A stretch of DNA of 17,941 bases from JBGRQB01 sp041725875 (GTDB taxonomy: Bacteria > Bacteroidota > Ignavibacteria > Ignavibacteriales > Melioribacteraceae): contig JBGRQB010000079.1 in assembly GCA_041725875.1 (NCBI GenBank), forward strand, positions 1 to 17,941, read 5' to 3'. Below are positions 6,291 to 13,563 of this stretch, piece after piece. The position numbers were made by a program, and so were the translations under genes. Under the pieces are notes generated by a model. That model did no database searches, was not told where the DNA came from, and saw only the letters and a program-made list of their open reading frames with translations. Each line of letters begins with the position of its first letter. Position 1 is the stretch's first letter.

Positions 6291-8807
6291 TTAAAATCCA
6301 CCGCGACCAAATTGGAAGTGGAACTCCCATTTGGGAGCCATTCCGGCTTCAGTTAAGTGTCTGTCAACACCATAACCATAATCAAATCCAATAAGACCAA
6401 TCGGGTTAATAAGTATACGGGCACCTAAACCATAAGATCTTCTTAAGTCGAACATATCGGCTTTATTAATATTTTCCCAAACATTTCCAGCTTCCGCAAA
6501 TGCAAGAACATATATAGGCATAGGTTCAAGAGCAAGTGCAGCTCGGAGTTCGAGAGTATGTTTCGCCATTACATGACCACCAATTTCTCTTATTGTACCG
6601 TCAGATTCTGTATATTTAGGGCCAACTTTTGCATCTTCATAACCCCTGAGAGGAGTTGTTGCCGGACGCATTCCGTTACCACCCATATAAAATAGTTCAA
6701 TGTAAGGAATCGGTGTTCCTCTGGTTAATTCTTTAATAAAACCAACATCAGTACTGTAATATAATGCTATTCTATTAGAATTAAACAATCTTTTATAAAA
6801 TTCTGCTTTAAAAGTAGCTTTGAAATAATCTACATCACCAGGTAAAAATGGTCCGCCGGAAAGTTCTGTGTTGAAAAGTATTTTTGAACCTCTTGATGGA
6901 AATATCGGATTATCAATGTCTGTTCTTGAAATCCCTAATCCAACCATAAATTGTTCAGATCTACCTTGACGATAGTAAGTACCACCTTCAATAACGTTAT
7001 TGGATTGGTATTTTACAAATCCCTGAACATAGAAGTAGTTATCCGGCCAGGTTAATCTTTTACCGACAGTAAGCGATCCACCAATTTGTTCAAGATCATA
7101 ATAGTATCTCTGACGAGTACTGAAAACACTGAAACCTAAAGAAGTAGGAGTATCCATAAACCAAGGTTCAGTAAAACCAAGAGAAAATGTTCTATAGTAG
7201 TTGTTCACACCAAATTGCCAGTTGAAATTAAGAACTTGTCCGCCACCCTGAGTAAATGGATGTGCAAGACTGAAGTTACTTAAAGTAACACCAATAGATC
7301 CGCTGAATCCAAAATATTCACTGTACCCAACCGAAGCATTAAGATAATCACTAGATTTTTCTTCAACCTTATAAGAAATATTTACTGTACTGTCGCTTGA
7401 AAGATCATAGCCCAATCCTTCTTTATAAAGTTTTTCAACATTAAAATATTTTAAGTTAGCCAATTGCTGTAGACTTCTAAAAATCAAGCTTCTGCTGAAA
7501 TGATCACCCGGAATGGTGAATAATTCTCTGCGAATAACTTTTTCTTGAGTCCTCGTATTACCACTAATATCAACTTTATTGATTTTAAAGCGATCGTTTT
7601 CATATACTTTGATAACTATATCTATAGAATCTTTTCCAATTTTCTTTTCTTCAGGAACCGCGCCAAACTTCAGGTATCCGCTATCATAATACAATGCTGA
7701 AACATCATTTTGCTTTTCATTTCCTCGTAAGTTTTGCTTGAATTTATCATAGTCAAAAACATCGCCTTTTTTCATTTGTAAACGTGCATTTAACTGTTTA
7801 TCCGGAAAGAGTGTATTCCCTTCCCAAATGATGTTTCTTAATCGATATTGTTGTCCTTCATTTACAGTAACTATAATTTTAAGATCTTCACCATTATCGG
7901 AAACAACGAGAGAGTCTCTTAATATTTCAAAATCTCTAAATCCACTTTGATGATAAAAAGTTGTCAAAAGTTTTTTATCACTTTCAAATTCTTCTCTGTT
8001 AAATTCGCCACTTCTCCAAAATTTCCACCAAACGGCCTGTAGGGTTTCATCAAAAGTGGAGGCCAGTTCGTTATCTTCAAAGTGGTTGTTTCCAACAAAT
8101 TCTATATCACGGATAACACTTTCTTTGCCTTCATCGATATTACAGATAACTAAAACTCTGCTTTTAAGCTTTTTTAATTGCCTTTTGTAAGAATAATCTT
8201 CTCTATTATAGTAAGTTTTATATTCTTCTTCCGGGTTGTTTTTATTAATCCAAGTTACAATAATTTGCTCGTCAGTAGTATCAGCCGAAGCAAATGAGTA
8301 GGTTTCCGTATTTACAGTAGGATTAAGAAAGCCTTCTTTAAAATATAATTTTTTGACTTCTTTAACGGCTCTATATAAATCCGTTTGCTTAATAATTTGG
8401 CCAGTAACAAAATTTACACTTTCAAAGATTGTACTTTCACTTATATCATCATTTCCAACAAGAACAAATTTTTCAATTCGAGAATGTTCGGCAAGCTTTA
8501 TAACAATAAAGATTCCGTTGCCAACTTTTTTCTCAGAAAGAATCTGAACATCAGAGAATATTTTCAAACGCCATAATCGTTTGATCGCTGTAATTGTCTG
8601 ATCGCCGGGAATTTCGATTTCGTCACCAATTTTAAGTCCGCTATTTGCAATAATAGTGGAAGCATCAGTCGTAACATTTCCTTCAACACGAATACCCAAA
8701 ATTTTGTAATTCGATTTAGCATACTGTGCATAAGAATTGTTTAGCAACGCAAATGCAAAAAGCAGTACAAATAAATTTAAAACGTATTTTCCTGTAGTCT
8801 TAATCAT
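6291..8807 (-). CDS. bamA: Outer membrane protein assembly factor BamA (Omp85 family)
   Basis: BamA is the essential outer-membrane insertase. The 838 residues carry a signal peptide (about 1-27, ending NNSYAQ). Five POTRA-like repeats are placed at roughly 35-106, 108-226, 228-320, 321-400 and 402-478, with recurring cores such as FVLVGN, IEFVGN, IIWEGN and VDISGN. A C-terminal beta-barrel begins at about 480. The Omp85 signature LRGYED is at 720-725, and the protein ends on Phe, as expected for the barrel signal. POTRA2 carries a charged extension of about 50 residues (around the stretch NKNNPEEEYKTYYNREDY), so it is longer than in E. coli. The ATG has GGA at good spacing. It follows uppS by 24 bp and precedes the skp pair. 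Confidence 0.96.
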   Translation of the reverse strand: MIKTTGKYVLNLFVLLFAFALLNNSYAQYAKSNYKILGIRVEGNVTTDASTIIANSGLKIGDEIEIPGDQTITAIKRLWRLKIFSDVQILSEKKVGNGIFIVIKLAEHSRIEKFVLVGNDDISESTIFESVNFVTGQIIKQTDLYRAVKEVKKLYFKEGFLNPTVNTETYSFASADTTDEQIIVTWINKNNPEEEYKTYYNREDYSYKRQLKKLKSRVLVICNIDEGKESVIRDIEFVGNNHFEDNELASTFDETLQAVWWKFWRSGEFNREEFESDKKLLTTFYHQSGFRDFEILRDSLVVSDNGEDLKIIVTVNEGQQYRLRNIIWEGNTLFPDKQLNARLQMKKGDVFDYDKFKQNLRGNEKQNDVSALYYDSGYLKFGAVPEEKKIGKDSIDIVIKVYENDRFKINKVDISGNTRTQEKVIRRELFTIPGDHFSRSLIFRSLQQLANLKYFNVEKLYKEGLGYDLSSDSTVNISYKVEEKSSDYLNASVGYSEYFGFSGSIGVTLSNFSLAHPFTQGGGQVLNFNWQFGVNNYYRTFSLGFTEPWFMDTPTSLGFSVFSTRQRYYYDLEQIGGSLTVGKRLTWPDNYFYVQGFVKYQSNNVIEGGTYYRQGRSEQFMVGLGISRTDIDNPIFPSRGSKILFNTELSGGPFLPGDVDYFKATFKAEFYKRLFNSNRIALYYSTDVGFIKELTRGTPIPYIELFYMGGNGMRPATTPLRGYEDAKVGPKYTESDGTIREIGGHVMAKHTLELRAALALEPMPIYVLAFAEAGNVWENINKADMFDLRRSYGLGARILINPIGLIGFDYGYGVDRHLTEAGMAPKWEFHFQFGRGGF

Positions 8808-8831
8808 ATTTCCAGCAATTTAATTGGTATA

Positions 8832-9587
8832 TTATATCTGTTCACTAGTTAATCCAAACCGTCTTTCGCGGTTTTGGAAATTCGAAATCGAACTAATCAA
8901 ATCTTTTTTTGAAAAATCCGGCCAAAGTTTTTCTGTAACAAAAATTTCAGAGTAAGCGAGCTGCCATAACAGGAAGTTACTTATTCTTAAATCACCGCCT
9001 GTTCTTATCATCAAATCAGGATCTGGCATTTCAGAAGTAGATAAAAAGTTTTGAAACAAATCATTATTAATTTGTCCGGGTTCAATTTCTCCGTTTTTAA
9101 CCTTCTGGGCTAATTGTCTGGCTGCATTCACAATATCCCATCTGCCGCTGTAACTTAAAGCAAGATTTAACTGTAACCGGGAATTGTTTTTGGTGAGCCC
9201 CATAGCCTCGGAGAGTTCGTTATTAACCTTTTCAGGCAGTAAATTTTTATCACCTATTGTGCACAATCTGATATTATTTTCATGCAATTTTTTTGTTTCA
9301 GATTTCAAACTTTTAATAATTAACTGCATAAGAGTTGAAACTTCATCTTTGGGTCTGTTCCAGTTTTCGGTAGAGAATGTATAAAGGGTAAGATACTTAA
9401 CACCAATTTCAGCACATATTTCGACTATCTCTCTTACTGTGTTAACGCCTTTTTTATGCCCTGCTGCTCTGGGTAAAGCTCTTTTTTTAGCCCATCTTCC
9501 GTTACCATCCATTATAATTGCAATGTGTTCAGGAACATTCTTCTTCTCAATCACAGACTCTATTTCTGTTTCAAACTTTTTGGGCAA
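8832..9587 (-). CDS. uppS: Isoprenyl transferase (undecaprenyl diphosphate synthase type)
   Basis: UppS condenses isopentenyl diphosphate onto farnesyl diphosphate to make the C55 carrier lipid for peptidoglycan and surface polysaccharides. The 251 residues show the family signature HIAIIMDGNGRWA with catalytic Asp27, then RAAGHKKG, the TLYTFSTENWNRP block, YSGRWDIVNA, and PDLMIRTGGDLRISNFLLWQ near the C-terminus. The start is TTG with AAAGAG upstream; no ATG or GTG gives a full N-terminus, and the reading frame is closed farther upstream. It is the first gene of the envelope block and has its own promoter-like sequence at 9620-9648. Confidence 0.95.
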   Translation of the reverse strand: MPKKFETEIESVIEKKNVPEHIAIIMDGNGRWAKKRALPRAAGHKKGVNTVREIVEICAEIGVKYLTLYTFSTENWNRPKDEVSTLMQLIIKSLKSETKKLHENNIRLCTIGDKNLLPEKVNNELSEAMGLTKNNSRLQLNLALSYSGRWDIVNAARQLAQKVKNGEIEPGQINNDLFQNFLSTSEMPDPDLMIRTGGDLRISNFLLWQLAYSEIFVTEKLWPDFSKKDLISSISNFQNRERRFGLTSEQI

Positions 9588-9619
9588 ATTATTCTCTTTA
9601 ATTTTTTTTTTGACTGTGC

Positions 9620-9648
9620 AAAATAAAGTTAGGTATATAAAATGTCAA
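9620..9648 (-). promoter_or_regulatory. Candidate promoter for the uppS-bamA-skp-lpx block
   Basis: On the minus strand TTGACA (9648-9643) is followed after exactly 17 bases by TATTTT (9625-9620). This places a transcript start near 9613, about 25 nt before the uppS TTG codon. The -35 is perfect and the -10 matches four of six consensus bases. A short hairpin, ATAAAC/GTTTAT (9654-9659 and 9666-9671), lies just upstream but has no U-run, so I do not call it a terminator. Confidence 0.5.
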
Positions 9649-9705
9649 GATTAATAAACTTGTGCGTTTATACCTGAGAGCAGAATAATTTGTTTCAAAA
9701 AAATA

Positions 9706-10098
9706 TTAATTAATCGATTTTTTTTCAGGGAAGTAAACTACTTTTACATTCTTCCTTAATGAAGGGGATATACGATTAAGAAGCACTGCAACTTCATTTG
9801 ATAATTTACGTGTAGTCCCTATTATTAATTGAACATCTTTATGAGAATATTTTGTATGACGTGAAGATAAGAATGTGATTTTTTCAACAAGAATCGGATT
9901 ATTGAAATCTTCTTCTGTAAGAGTAATACCAATAGCATAATCATTTATCTGTTTGCCGATTGCATCAACATCATAATCACCGATCTGCCCGGGATCGTTA
10001 AGATATGTGCCATATTTCCTTTTTACGGTTAAATAGCCATATCTCCAAAACTGCTTTACAAGTTGATCAACTCTTTGTTCCTCTTTTGAGCGTTCCAT
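9706..10098 (-). CDS. Hypothetical protein, possible degenerate PD-(D/E)XK nuclease-like fold
   Basis: I do not recognise this 130-residue protein by name. Its layout resembles Mrr- or resolvase-like PD-(D/E)XK domains. There is an N-terminal helix (VDQLVKQFWRYGY), a strand, then GDYDVDAIG with acidic Asp41, Asp43 and Asp45. A strand DYAIGITL follows where an E-x-K would be expected, then a helix and two strands VQLIIGTT and VKVVYFP. The E-x-K position reads GIT, so if the fold is right the catalytic Lys is missing and it may bind rather than cut DNA. The ATG has a strong TAGGAGG six bases upstream. It follows the WYL-like gene by 20 bp and is the last gene of the lexA unit, so SOS control is likely. 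The fold assignment is inference. Confidence 0.7.
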   Translation of the reverse strand: MERSKEEQRVDQLVKQFWRYGYLTVKRKYGTYLNDPGQIGDYDVDAIGKQINDYAIGITLTEEDFNNPILVEKITFLSSRHTKYSHKDVQLIIGTTRKLSNEVAVLLNRISPSLRKNVKVVYFPEKKSIN

Positions 10099-10118
10099 TA
10101 TTGCCTCCTAACATAATA

Positions 10119-10367
10119 TTAGTTAACCGTCGGGAGAATTGGTATAATAGGAGAAAATTGTGCGCTGTTGACGGTTTTTATATTAAATATTTTATCATAT
10201 TCAAATTGTCTTATTTCATTTGTTCTGTTTATTCTTCCAAAAATCACTTTTTTACCACATTTATTAAATGCGATTAAATAAGGGTCCATTGTTACTTTTT
10301 CATGTTCGTATAAAAATTTTAATCTGAATCTATTTAGTATTGCCTGGGCAAAAATCTCTGTTTTCAT
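10119..10367 (-). CDS. Short WYL-domain-like protein
   Basis: The 82 residues look like a free-standing WYL-type sensor domain without a DNA-binding part. Visible pieces are AILNRFRLKFLYEHEK near the start (compare the R-x-x-F-x-Y of WYL domains), MDPYLIAFN at 27-35, GKKVIFGR where the WYL strand lies, and EIRQFEYDKIFNIK, the usual R-x-F-x-x-x-x-I segment. The eponymous Trp-Tyr-Leu is replaced, so the match is distant. WYL domains in other bacteria control DNA-damage and phage-defence genes by binding ligands or nucleic acid. The gene starts 11 bp after lexA, with AGGAG overlapping the lexA stop, so the two are co-translated. Role unproven. Confidence 0.65.
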   Translation of the reverse strand: MKTEIFAQAILNRFRLKFLYEHEKVTMDPYLIAFNKCGKKVIFGRINRTNEIRQFEYDKIFNIKTVNSAQFSPIIPILPTVN

Positions 10368-10378
10368 AATAATAGCTC

Positions 10379-11014
10379 CTAGTTATAAAATCTGAATACT
10401 GCTGCTAATTTTCCGATAATTGTAAAATCTTCTCTGTTATGAACTTCAATAAGGGGATAATTTTCATTTTCCGGCATCAGACAAAGTCTGTTGTTTATCT
10501 TAACAAGACGTTTAAGCGTTGCTTCGTCACCAAGCATAGCAACAACTATATCATTGTTATTGGCTGAGGATTGCTGATTAACAACAACTATGTCACCTTC
10601 AAATATTCCGGCATTAATCATACTGTCACCACGAACTCTTAACCCGAAACAGTTACTTTTGCTTTTTACAAATCGTTTATCTATCAGAACGTTATCTTCA
10701 ATATTTTCAACTGCAAGAATAGGATAACCTGCGGCAACGCGTCCCACAACCGGTACTTCTATCATATTATCACTGGAAGTATTTTCAGGGGGCGAACTAT
10801 TATTAATAATAGATAGGGAACGGGATGAATTACTTTCGATGTGCAGATAACCTTTTTTTACCAATGCATCAATATGACGTTTAACACCAAATGTAGAAGC
10901 TATTCCAAAATGCGCCCCTATTTCTCTGTATGTAGGGGGATAACCATTTGTTTCTACAAATTCAGTGATAAAATCTAAAATTGTTTGCTGGCGATCTGTT
11001 AAATTTGTTTTCAT
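10379..11014 (-). CDS. lexA: LexA repressor (SOS response)
   Basis: LexA represses DNA-damage genes until RecA filaments trigger its self-cleavage. The 211 residues contain an N-terminal winged helix (about 1-65, with YPPTYREIGAHFGIAS). A linker follows, then the cleavage site Ala95-Gly96 in VGRVAAGYP and the catalytic dyad Ser131 (RGDSM) and Lys168 (EATLKRL). I chose the ATG at 11014. It gives the standard N-terminus MKTNLTDRQQ, has GGAG eight bases upstream, and starts just after the promoter. The longer frame to 11098 would run back through the promoter and operator. An overlapping inverted repeat suggests autoregulation. WYL-like and nuclease-like genes follow in the same unit. Confidence 0.97.
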   Translation of the reverse strand: MKTNLTDRQQTILDFITEFVETNGYPPTYREIGAHFGIASTFGVKRHIDALVKKGYLHIESNSSRSLSIINNSSPPENTSSDNMIEVPVVGRVAAGYPILAVENIEDNVLIDKRFVKSKSNCFGLRVRGDSMINAGIFEGDIVVVNQQSSANNNDIVVAMLGDEATLKRLVKINNRLCLMPENENYPLIEVHNREDFTIIGKLAAVFRFYN

Positions 11015-11028
11015 ACTAGTGCTCCAAT

Positions 11029-11067
11029 GTTCACTACAAATATAGTGAACGATTGTGCACTTGTCAA
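11029..11067 (-). promoter_or_regulatory. lexA promoter overlapped by probable LexA operator
   Basis: On the minus strand TTGACA (11067-11062), a 17-base spacer and TATATT (11044-11039) form a good sigma-70-type promoter ending about 25 nt before the lexA ATG. A perfect inverted repeat, GTTCACTA (11029-11036 on the plus strand) and TAGTGAAC (11043-11050), with a 6-base spacer, covers the -10 box. Imperfect further half-sites flank it: GTGCAC at 11056-11061 and a copy of the GTGCTC type at 11019-11024. LexA bound here would block RNA polymerase. The motif differs from the CTGT-N8-ACAG operator of enterobacteria. Confidence 0.75.
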
Positions 11068-11129
11068 GAAAATAATAGAAATTAATGTGGAATGGCAATT
11101 TATTTTTATTCTGTACACTATTTTACGTT

Positions 11130-11161
11130 TTAAAATAAAAAAGGCCCGAAAATCGGGCCTT
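11130..11161 (-). terminator. Rho-independent terminator of ilvE
   Basis: A perfect 9-bp stem AAGGCCCGA/TCGGGCCTT (11141-11149 with 11153-11161) has a 3-base loop. On the minus strand it is followed by a T-rich run of TTTTATTTTA. It lies 23 bp after the ilvE stop and before the lexA promoter, insulating lexA from ilvE. Confidence 0.92.
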
Positions 11162-11184
11162 AAATTTATAAACTGTTGTAAACA

Positions 11185-12249
11185 TTAATCAATAATATTC
11201 ATCCAGCCGAATTTATCTTCAACTTTACCAAACTGGATTCCGGTAATTTCGTTGTATAAGCGTTTACTTATTTCACCAGCTTCACCTTTGCTTACTTCAA
11301 TTATTTTTTCACCAAACTGAAGTTTACCAACACAAGAAATAGTTGCAGCTGTTCCGGTTCCGAACATTTCTTTTAATGTTCCTTTACCATCAGCGTCATA
11401 TAGTTCATTAATTTCAAGAGATCTTTCAGTAACTTTATAACCCCAGTCGCGTAAAACATCAATTGCTGACATTCTTGTTACACCTGCCAAAATTGATCCG
11501 CCTAATTCCGGAGTAACAATTTCATTTTCAAAAGCAGCAAAGAAGTTCATTGTTCCAACTTCTTCAACATATTTTTGTTCTTTTGCATCCAGCCATAATA
11601 CCTGGGTATAACCTGCATCTTTAGCTTGCTGCTGAGCAATCATACCGCCTGCATAGTTACCGCCGCATTTTGTAAAACCAACACCTTTTTTAACGGCTCT
11701 TACATAATCTTCAGAAACCATTATCGGTACAGGTTTTAAACCTTCAGGATAATAAAGACCAACAGGAGTACAAATAATTAATAATTTATATGTATATGAT
11801 GCTCTTACTCCAACATAAGGATCAGTTGCAATCATAAATGGTCTTATATATAAAGATTGACCTTCGTACTGAGGAACCCAGTCTCTGTCAAGTTCAACAA
11901 GCTTTCTTAAAGCTTCTACCATAAAATCTACATCAAATTCAGGCATACATAAACGTTTTGCAGAAACGTTCATTCTTTCAAAGTTTTTTTCCGGACGGAA
12001 AAGACCAATTTTTCCATTTGGTTGTCTATAAGCTTTTAATCCCTCAAAAATTTCCTGTCCGTAATGAAATACCATTGCTGCAGGATTTAATTTAAGGTCT
12101 TCATATTTTTTTATAGTTGCATTGTGCCATCCTTTTTCAGGATTGTAATCCATTTCAAACATATGATCGGTAAACATTGTACCGAAAACGAGATCCTTAG
12201 GCAACTCAACCTTTGCATCTCTTTCAACTTTTTGAATATTTAATTGCAT
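11185..12249 (-). CDS. ilvE: Branched-chain amino acid aminotransferase
   Basis: This PLP enzyme of fold class IV interconverts valine, leucine and isoleucine with their 2-oxo acids, using glutamate/2-oxoglutarate. The 354 residues fit the longer BCAT subgroup. Motifs include FEGLKAYR near 68, YIRPFMIATDP with the substrate-site Arg, TKCGGNYAGG with the PLP Lys194, EEVGTMNFF near 229-237, LAGVTR and the phosphate-binding loop FGTGTAATIS near the C-terminus. The ATG has GGTGAG five bases upstream. It is transcribed alone, with its own terminator. A TATAAT at 12277-12272 could be its -10, though no clear -35 is seen. Its amino donor, glutamate, is made by GdhA, encoded about 1.3 kb away. Confidence 0.97.
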   Translation of the reverse strand: MQLNIQKVERDAKVELPKDLVFGTMFTDHMFEMDYNPEKGWHNATIKKYEDLKLNPAAMVFHYGQEIFEGLKAYRQPNGKIGLFRPEKNFERMNVSAKRLCMPEFDVDFMVEALRKLVELDRDWVPQYEGQSLYIRPFMIATDPYVGVRASYTYKLLIICTPVGLYYPEGLKPVPIMVSEDYVRAVKKGVGFTKCGGNYAGGMIAQQQAKDAGYTQVLWLDAKEQKYVEEVGTMNFFAAFENEIVTPELGGSILAGVTRMSAIDVLRDWGYKVTERSLEINELYDADGKGTLKEMFGTGTAATISCVGKLQFGEKIIEVSKGEAGEISKRLYNEITGIQFGKVEDKFGWMNIID

Positions 12250-12450
12250 ACTCTCACCAAATTTTAATTTAATTATATTAAATTTACTCGCTATAAAAAT
12301 AACAAATTCATTTGAATTGACAATGAAAAAAGAAATCTATACTTAATTGGAACAAAAGCTTGTAAAAGCTTTTCTTAAATAAGGTATAGAAATAGTTATT
12401 TACATTACATTTTTATAAATTACAATTGGTTTTACAAATACAGAGAGCAG
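12250..12450. promoter_or_regulatory. Divergent intergenic region between ilvE and mlaE
   Basis: No gene is visible. On the minus strand TATAAT at 12277-12272 may serve ilvE. On the plus strand TTGACA (12317-12322) and TATACT (12338-12343) may serve the mlaE gene, but the spacer is only 15 bases. A 14-base palindrome AATTCA-TT-TGAATT covers 12305-12318, between the two. A weak AT-rich hairpin, AAAAGCTT (12354-12361) with AAGCTTTT (12366-12373), lies in the presumed mlaE leader. Confidence 0.4.
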
Positions 12451-13224
12451 ATGGCAGGAAATTTTTTTAGTAAAATCGGGAAAAAAACTTTAGACTTCTT
12501 TCGTGAAGTAGGACAGGTTTCCATTCTCTGCTTTGAAATTGTAAAATTTTTCCCTTCTGCATTATCAAAGCGTCGTTCGGTTATTTATCAGATGGAACAC
12601 ATCGGAGTGAATTCTCTGCCTCTTGTTTTTGTGATTGCTGTTTTTACCGGAGCTGTTGCAGCCTGGCAGGCTGCCTATCAGTTAAAAGGATTGGCGCCTC
12701 TTTCATTTTTAGGAACCGCAACAAGCAGAGCAATTATTACAGAATTGGGCCCTGTATTAACTGCAATAATTATAGCAGGAAGAGTCGGGGCATCCATAGC
12801 AGCCGAACTGGGATCTATGAAAGTTACCGAACAGATTGACGCACTTGAAGTGATGGGGATAAATAAAATCCGTTTTCTGGCAATGCCCAGATTTTTAGCT
12901 TCAATTATTATGATTCCCATACTTATTGTTTTTGCAAATGTAATTGCCGTCTTTGGAGCTTATGTTATTTCCAATTTCTTCTTAGATATTTCGGCAAATG
13001 TTTTTTTTGATTCGGTAAGAAAGTTTTTTGAAGTTGGCGATTTCCTTTTTGGAATGTCAAAAGGAATTTTCTTTGGTGGAGCCACAGCATTACTTGGCTG
13101 TCATATTGGTTTTAACACTACCGGCGGGGCAGAAGGAGTGGGGCATTCCACTATCAGGTCATTTGTTCTCAGCTCCGCTTCAATTCTTATAATAGACTAC
13201 TTTATGTGGGCACTTCTCTTTTAA
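12451..13224 (+). CDS. MlaE-family ABC transporter permease (lipid transport)
   Basis: MlaE-type permeases form the inner-membrane part of MCE/Mla systems that move phospholipids between the membranes. The 257 residues contain the family hallmark ELGPVLTAIIIAGRVGAS followed by IAAELGSMKVTEQIDALEVMG in the middle of the protein. Several long hydrophobic segments are present (about 45-75, 100-118, 145-180 and 235-257), as is the C-terminal GGAEGVGHSTIRSFV. The usual partners, an MlaF ATPase and an MCE-domain MlaD, do not follow; the next gene is gdhA. The partners must be encoded elsewhere or lie outside the window. GAGAG lies close upstream of the ATG. Function fits the outer-envelope theme of the window. 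Confidence 0.92.
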   Translation: MAGNFFSKIGKKTLDFFREVGQVSILCFEIVKFFPSALSKRRSVIYQMEHIGVNSLPLVFVIAVFTGAVAAWQAAYQLKGLAPLSFLGTATSRAIITELGPVLTAIIIAGRVGASIAAELGSMKVTEQIDALEVMGINKIRFLAMPRFLASIIMIPILIVFANVIAVFGAYVISNFFLDISANVFFDSVRKFFEVGDFLFGMSKGIFFGGATALLGCHIGFNTTGGAEGVGHSTIRSFVLSSASILIIDYFMWALLF

Positions 13225-13418
13225 ATATGTTAATTCCTAGTATTTTACTCGAAAAATCAGAATAGAGAAAAATATATCGAATAAGACTCAAAAAACAACT
13301 TTAAAAAAATATATTAGAAGAAATTTTTCTCTTGATATATCACAAATTAGTTATTAATTTGAAACTTAGAATTGTGAACTCGAAAAAGTTTTCGATTCTA
13401 GAGTAAATGAGAGTGAGA
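13225..13418. other. Intergenic region upstream of the small ORF and gdhA
   Basis: No gene is visible. A 16-base perfect palindrome TCGAAAAAGTTTTCGA lies at 13380-13395 and overlaps an outer pair TAGAAT (13367-13372) and ATTCTA (13395-13400). A 9-bp inverted repeat AGAGAAAAA (13264-13272) and TTTTTCTCT (13324-13332) sits farther upstream. I see no convincing terminator for the mlaE gene and no clear -35/-10 pair for gdhA. Confidence 0.5.
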
Positions 13419-13562
13419 ATGGAAAAAAATATTTTAAGACTAATTGACAGAAAATCATACCCTGTTGTGGCAGAGTACACCTCTTTTACTCCTTGGAAAG
13501 ATTCTATTCCAGAGAATAATAAATTAACTAAACCATTTCATTTAAAAATTTTATGGAGCTAG
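13419..13562 (+). CDS. 47-residue small ORF directly upstream of gdhA
   Basis: This frame begins with ATG preceded by GAGAGTGAGA and ends with a TAG one base before the gdhA ATG. The product begins MEKNILRLIDRKSYPVVAEY and continues through TSFTPWKDSIPENN to end LKILWS. There is no signal peptide, membrane segment or recognised motif. The GGAG that would serve gdhA lies in its last codons, so a ribosome finishing here could reinitiate on gdhA. It could be a leader peptide that controls gdhA, a small real protein, or chance. There is no run of Glu or Gln codons as in classical attenuators. Confidence 0.45.
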   Translation: MEKNILRLIDRKSYPVVAEYTSFTPWKDSIPENNKLTKPFHLKILWS

Positions 13563-13563
13563 T

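Noticed and set aside
8840..8847. GTTCACTA half-site near the end of uppS
   Set aside because: The second half-site is absent, it encodes conserved-frame uppS residues, and one half-site is expected by chance.
9602..9611. Run of ten T (A10 on the coding strand) just upstream of uppS as a frameshift site
   Set aside because: It lies before the chosen start codon, so it does not affect the protein, though it may affect the leader.
9654..9671. Hairpin ATAAAC/GTTTAT as terminator of the lexA unit
   Set aside because: The stem is only six AT-rich pairs and no U-run follows.
11015..11098. N-terminal extension of LexA by 28 residues
   Set aside because: It would be encoded by the promoter and operator region, has no family match, and the ATG at 11014 has its own ribosome site.
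13247..13387. Direct repeat ACTCGAAAAA at 13247-13256 and 13378-13387
   Set aside because: Ten bases in AT-rich DNA at this distance are not beyond chance, and there is no further shared context.
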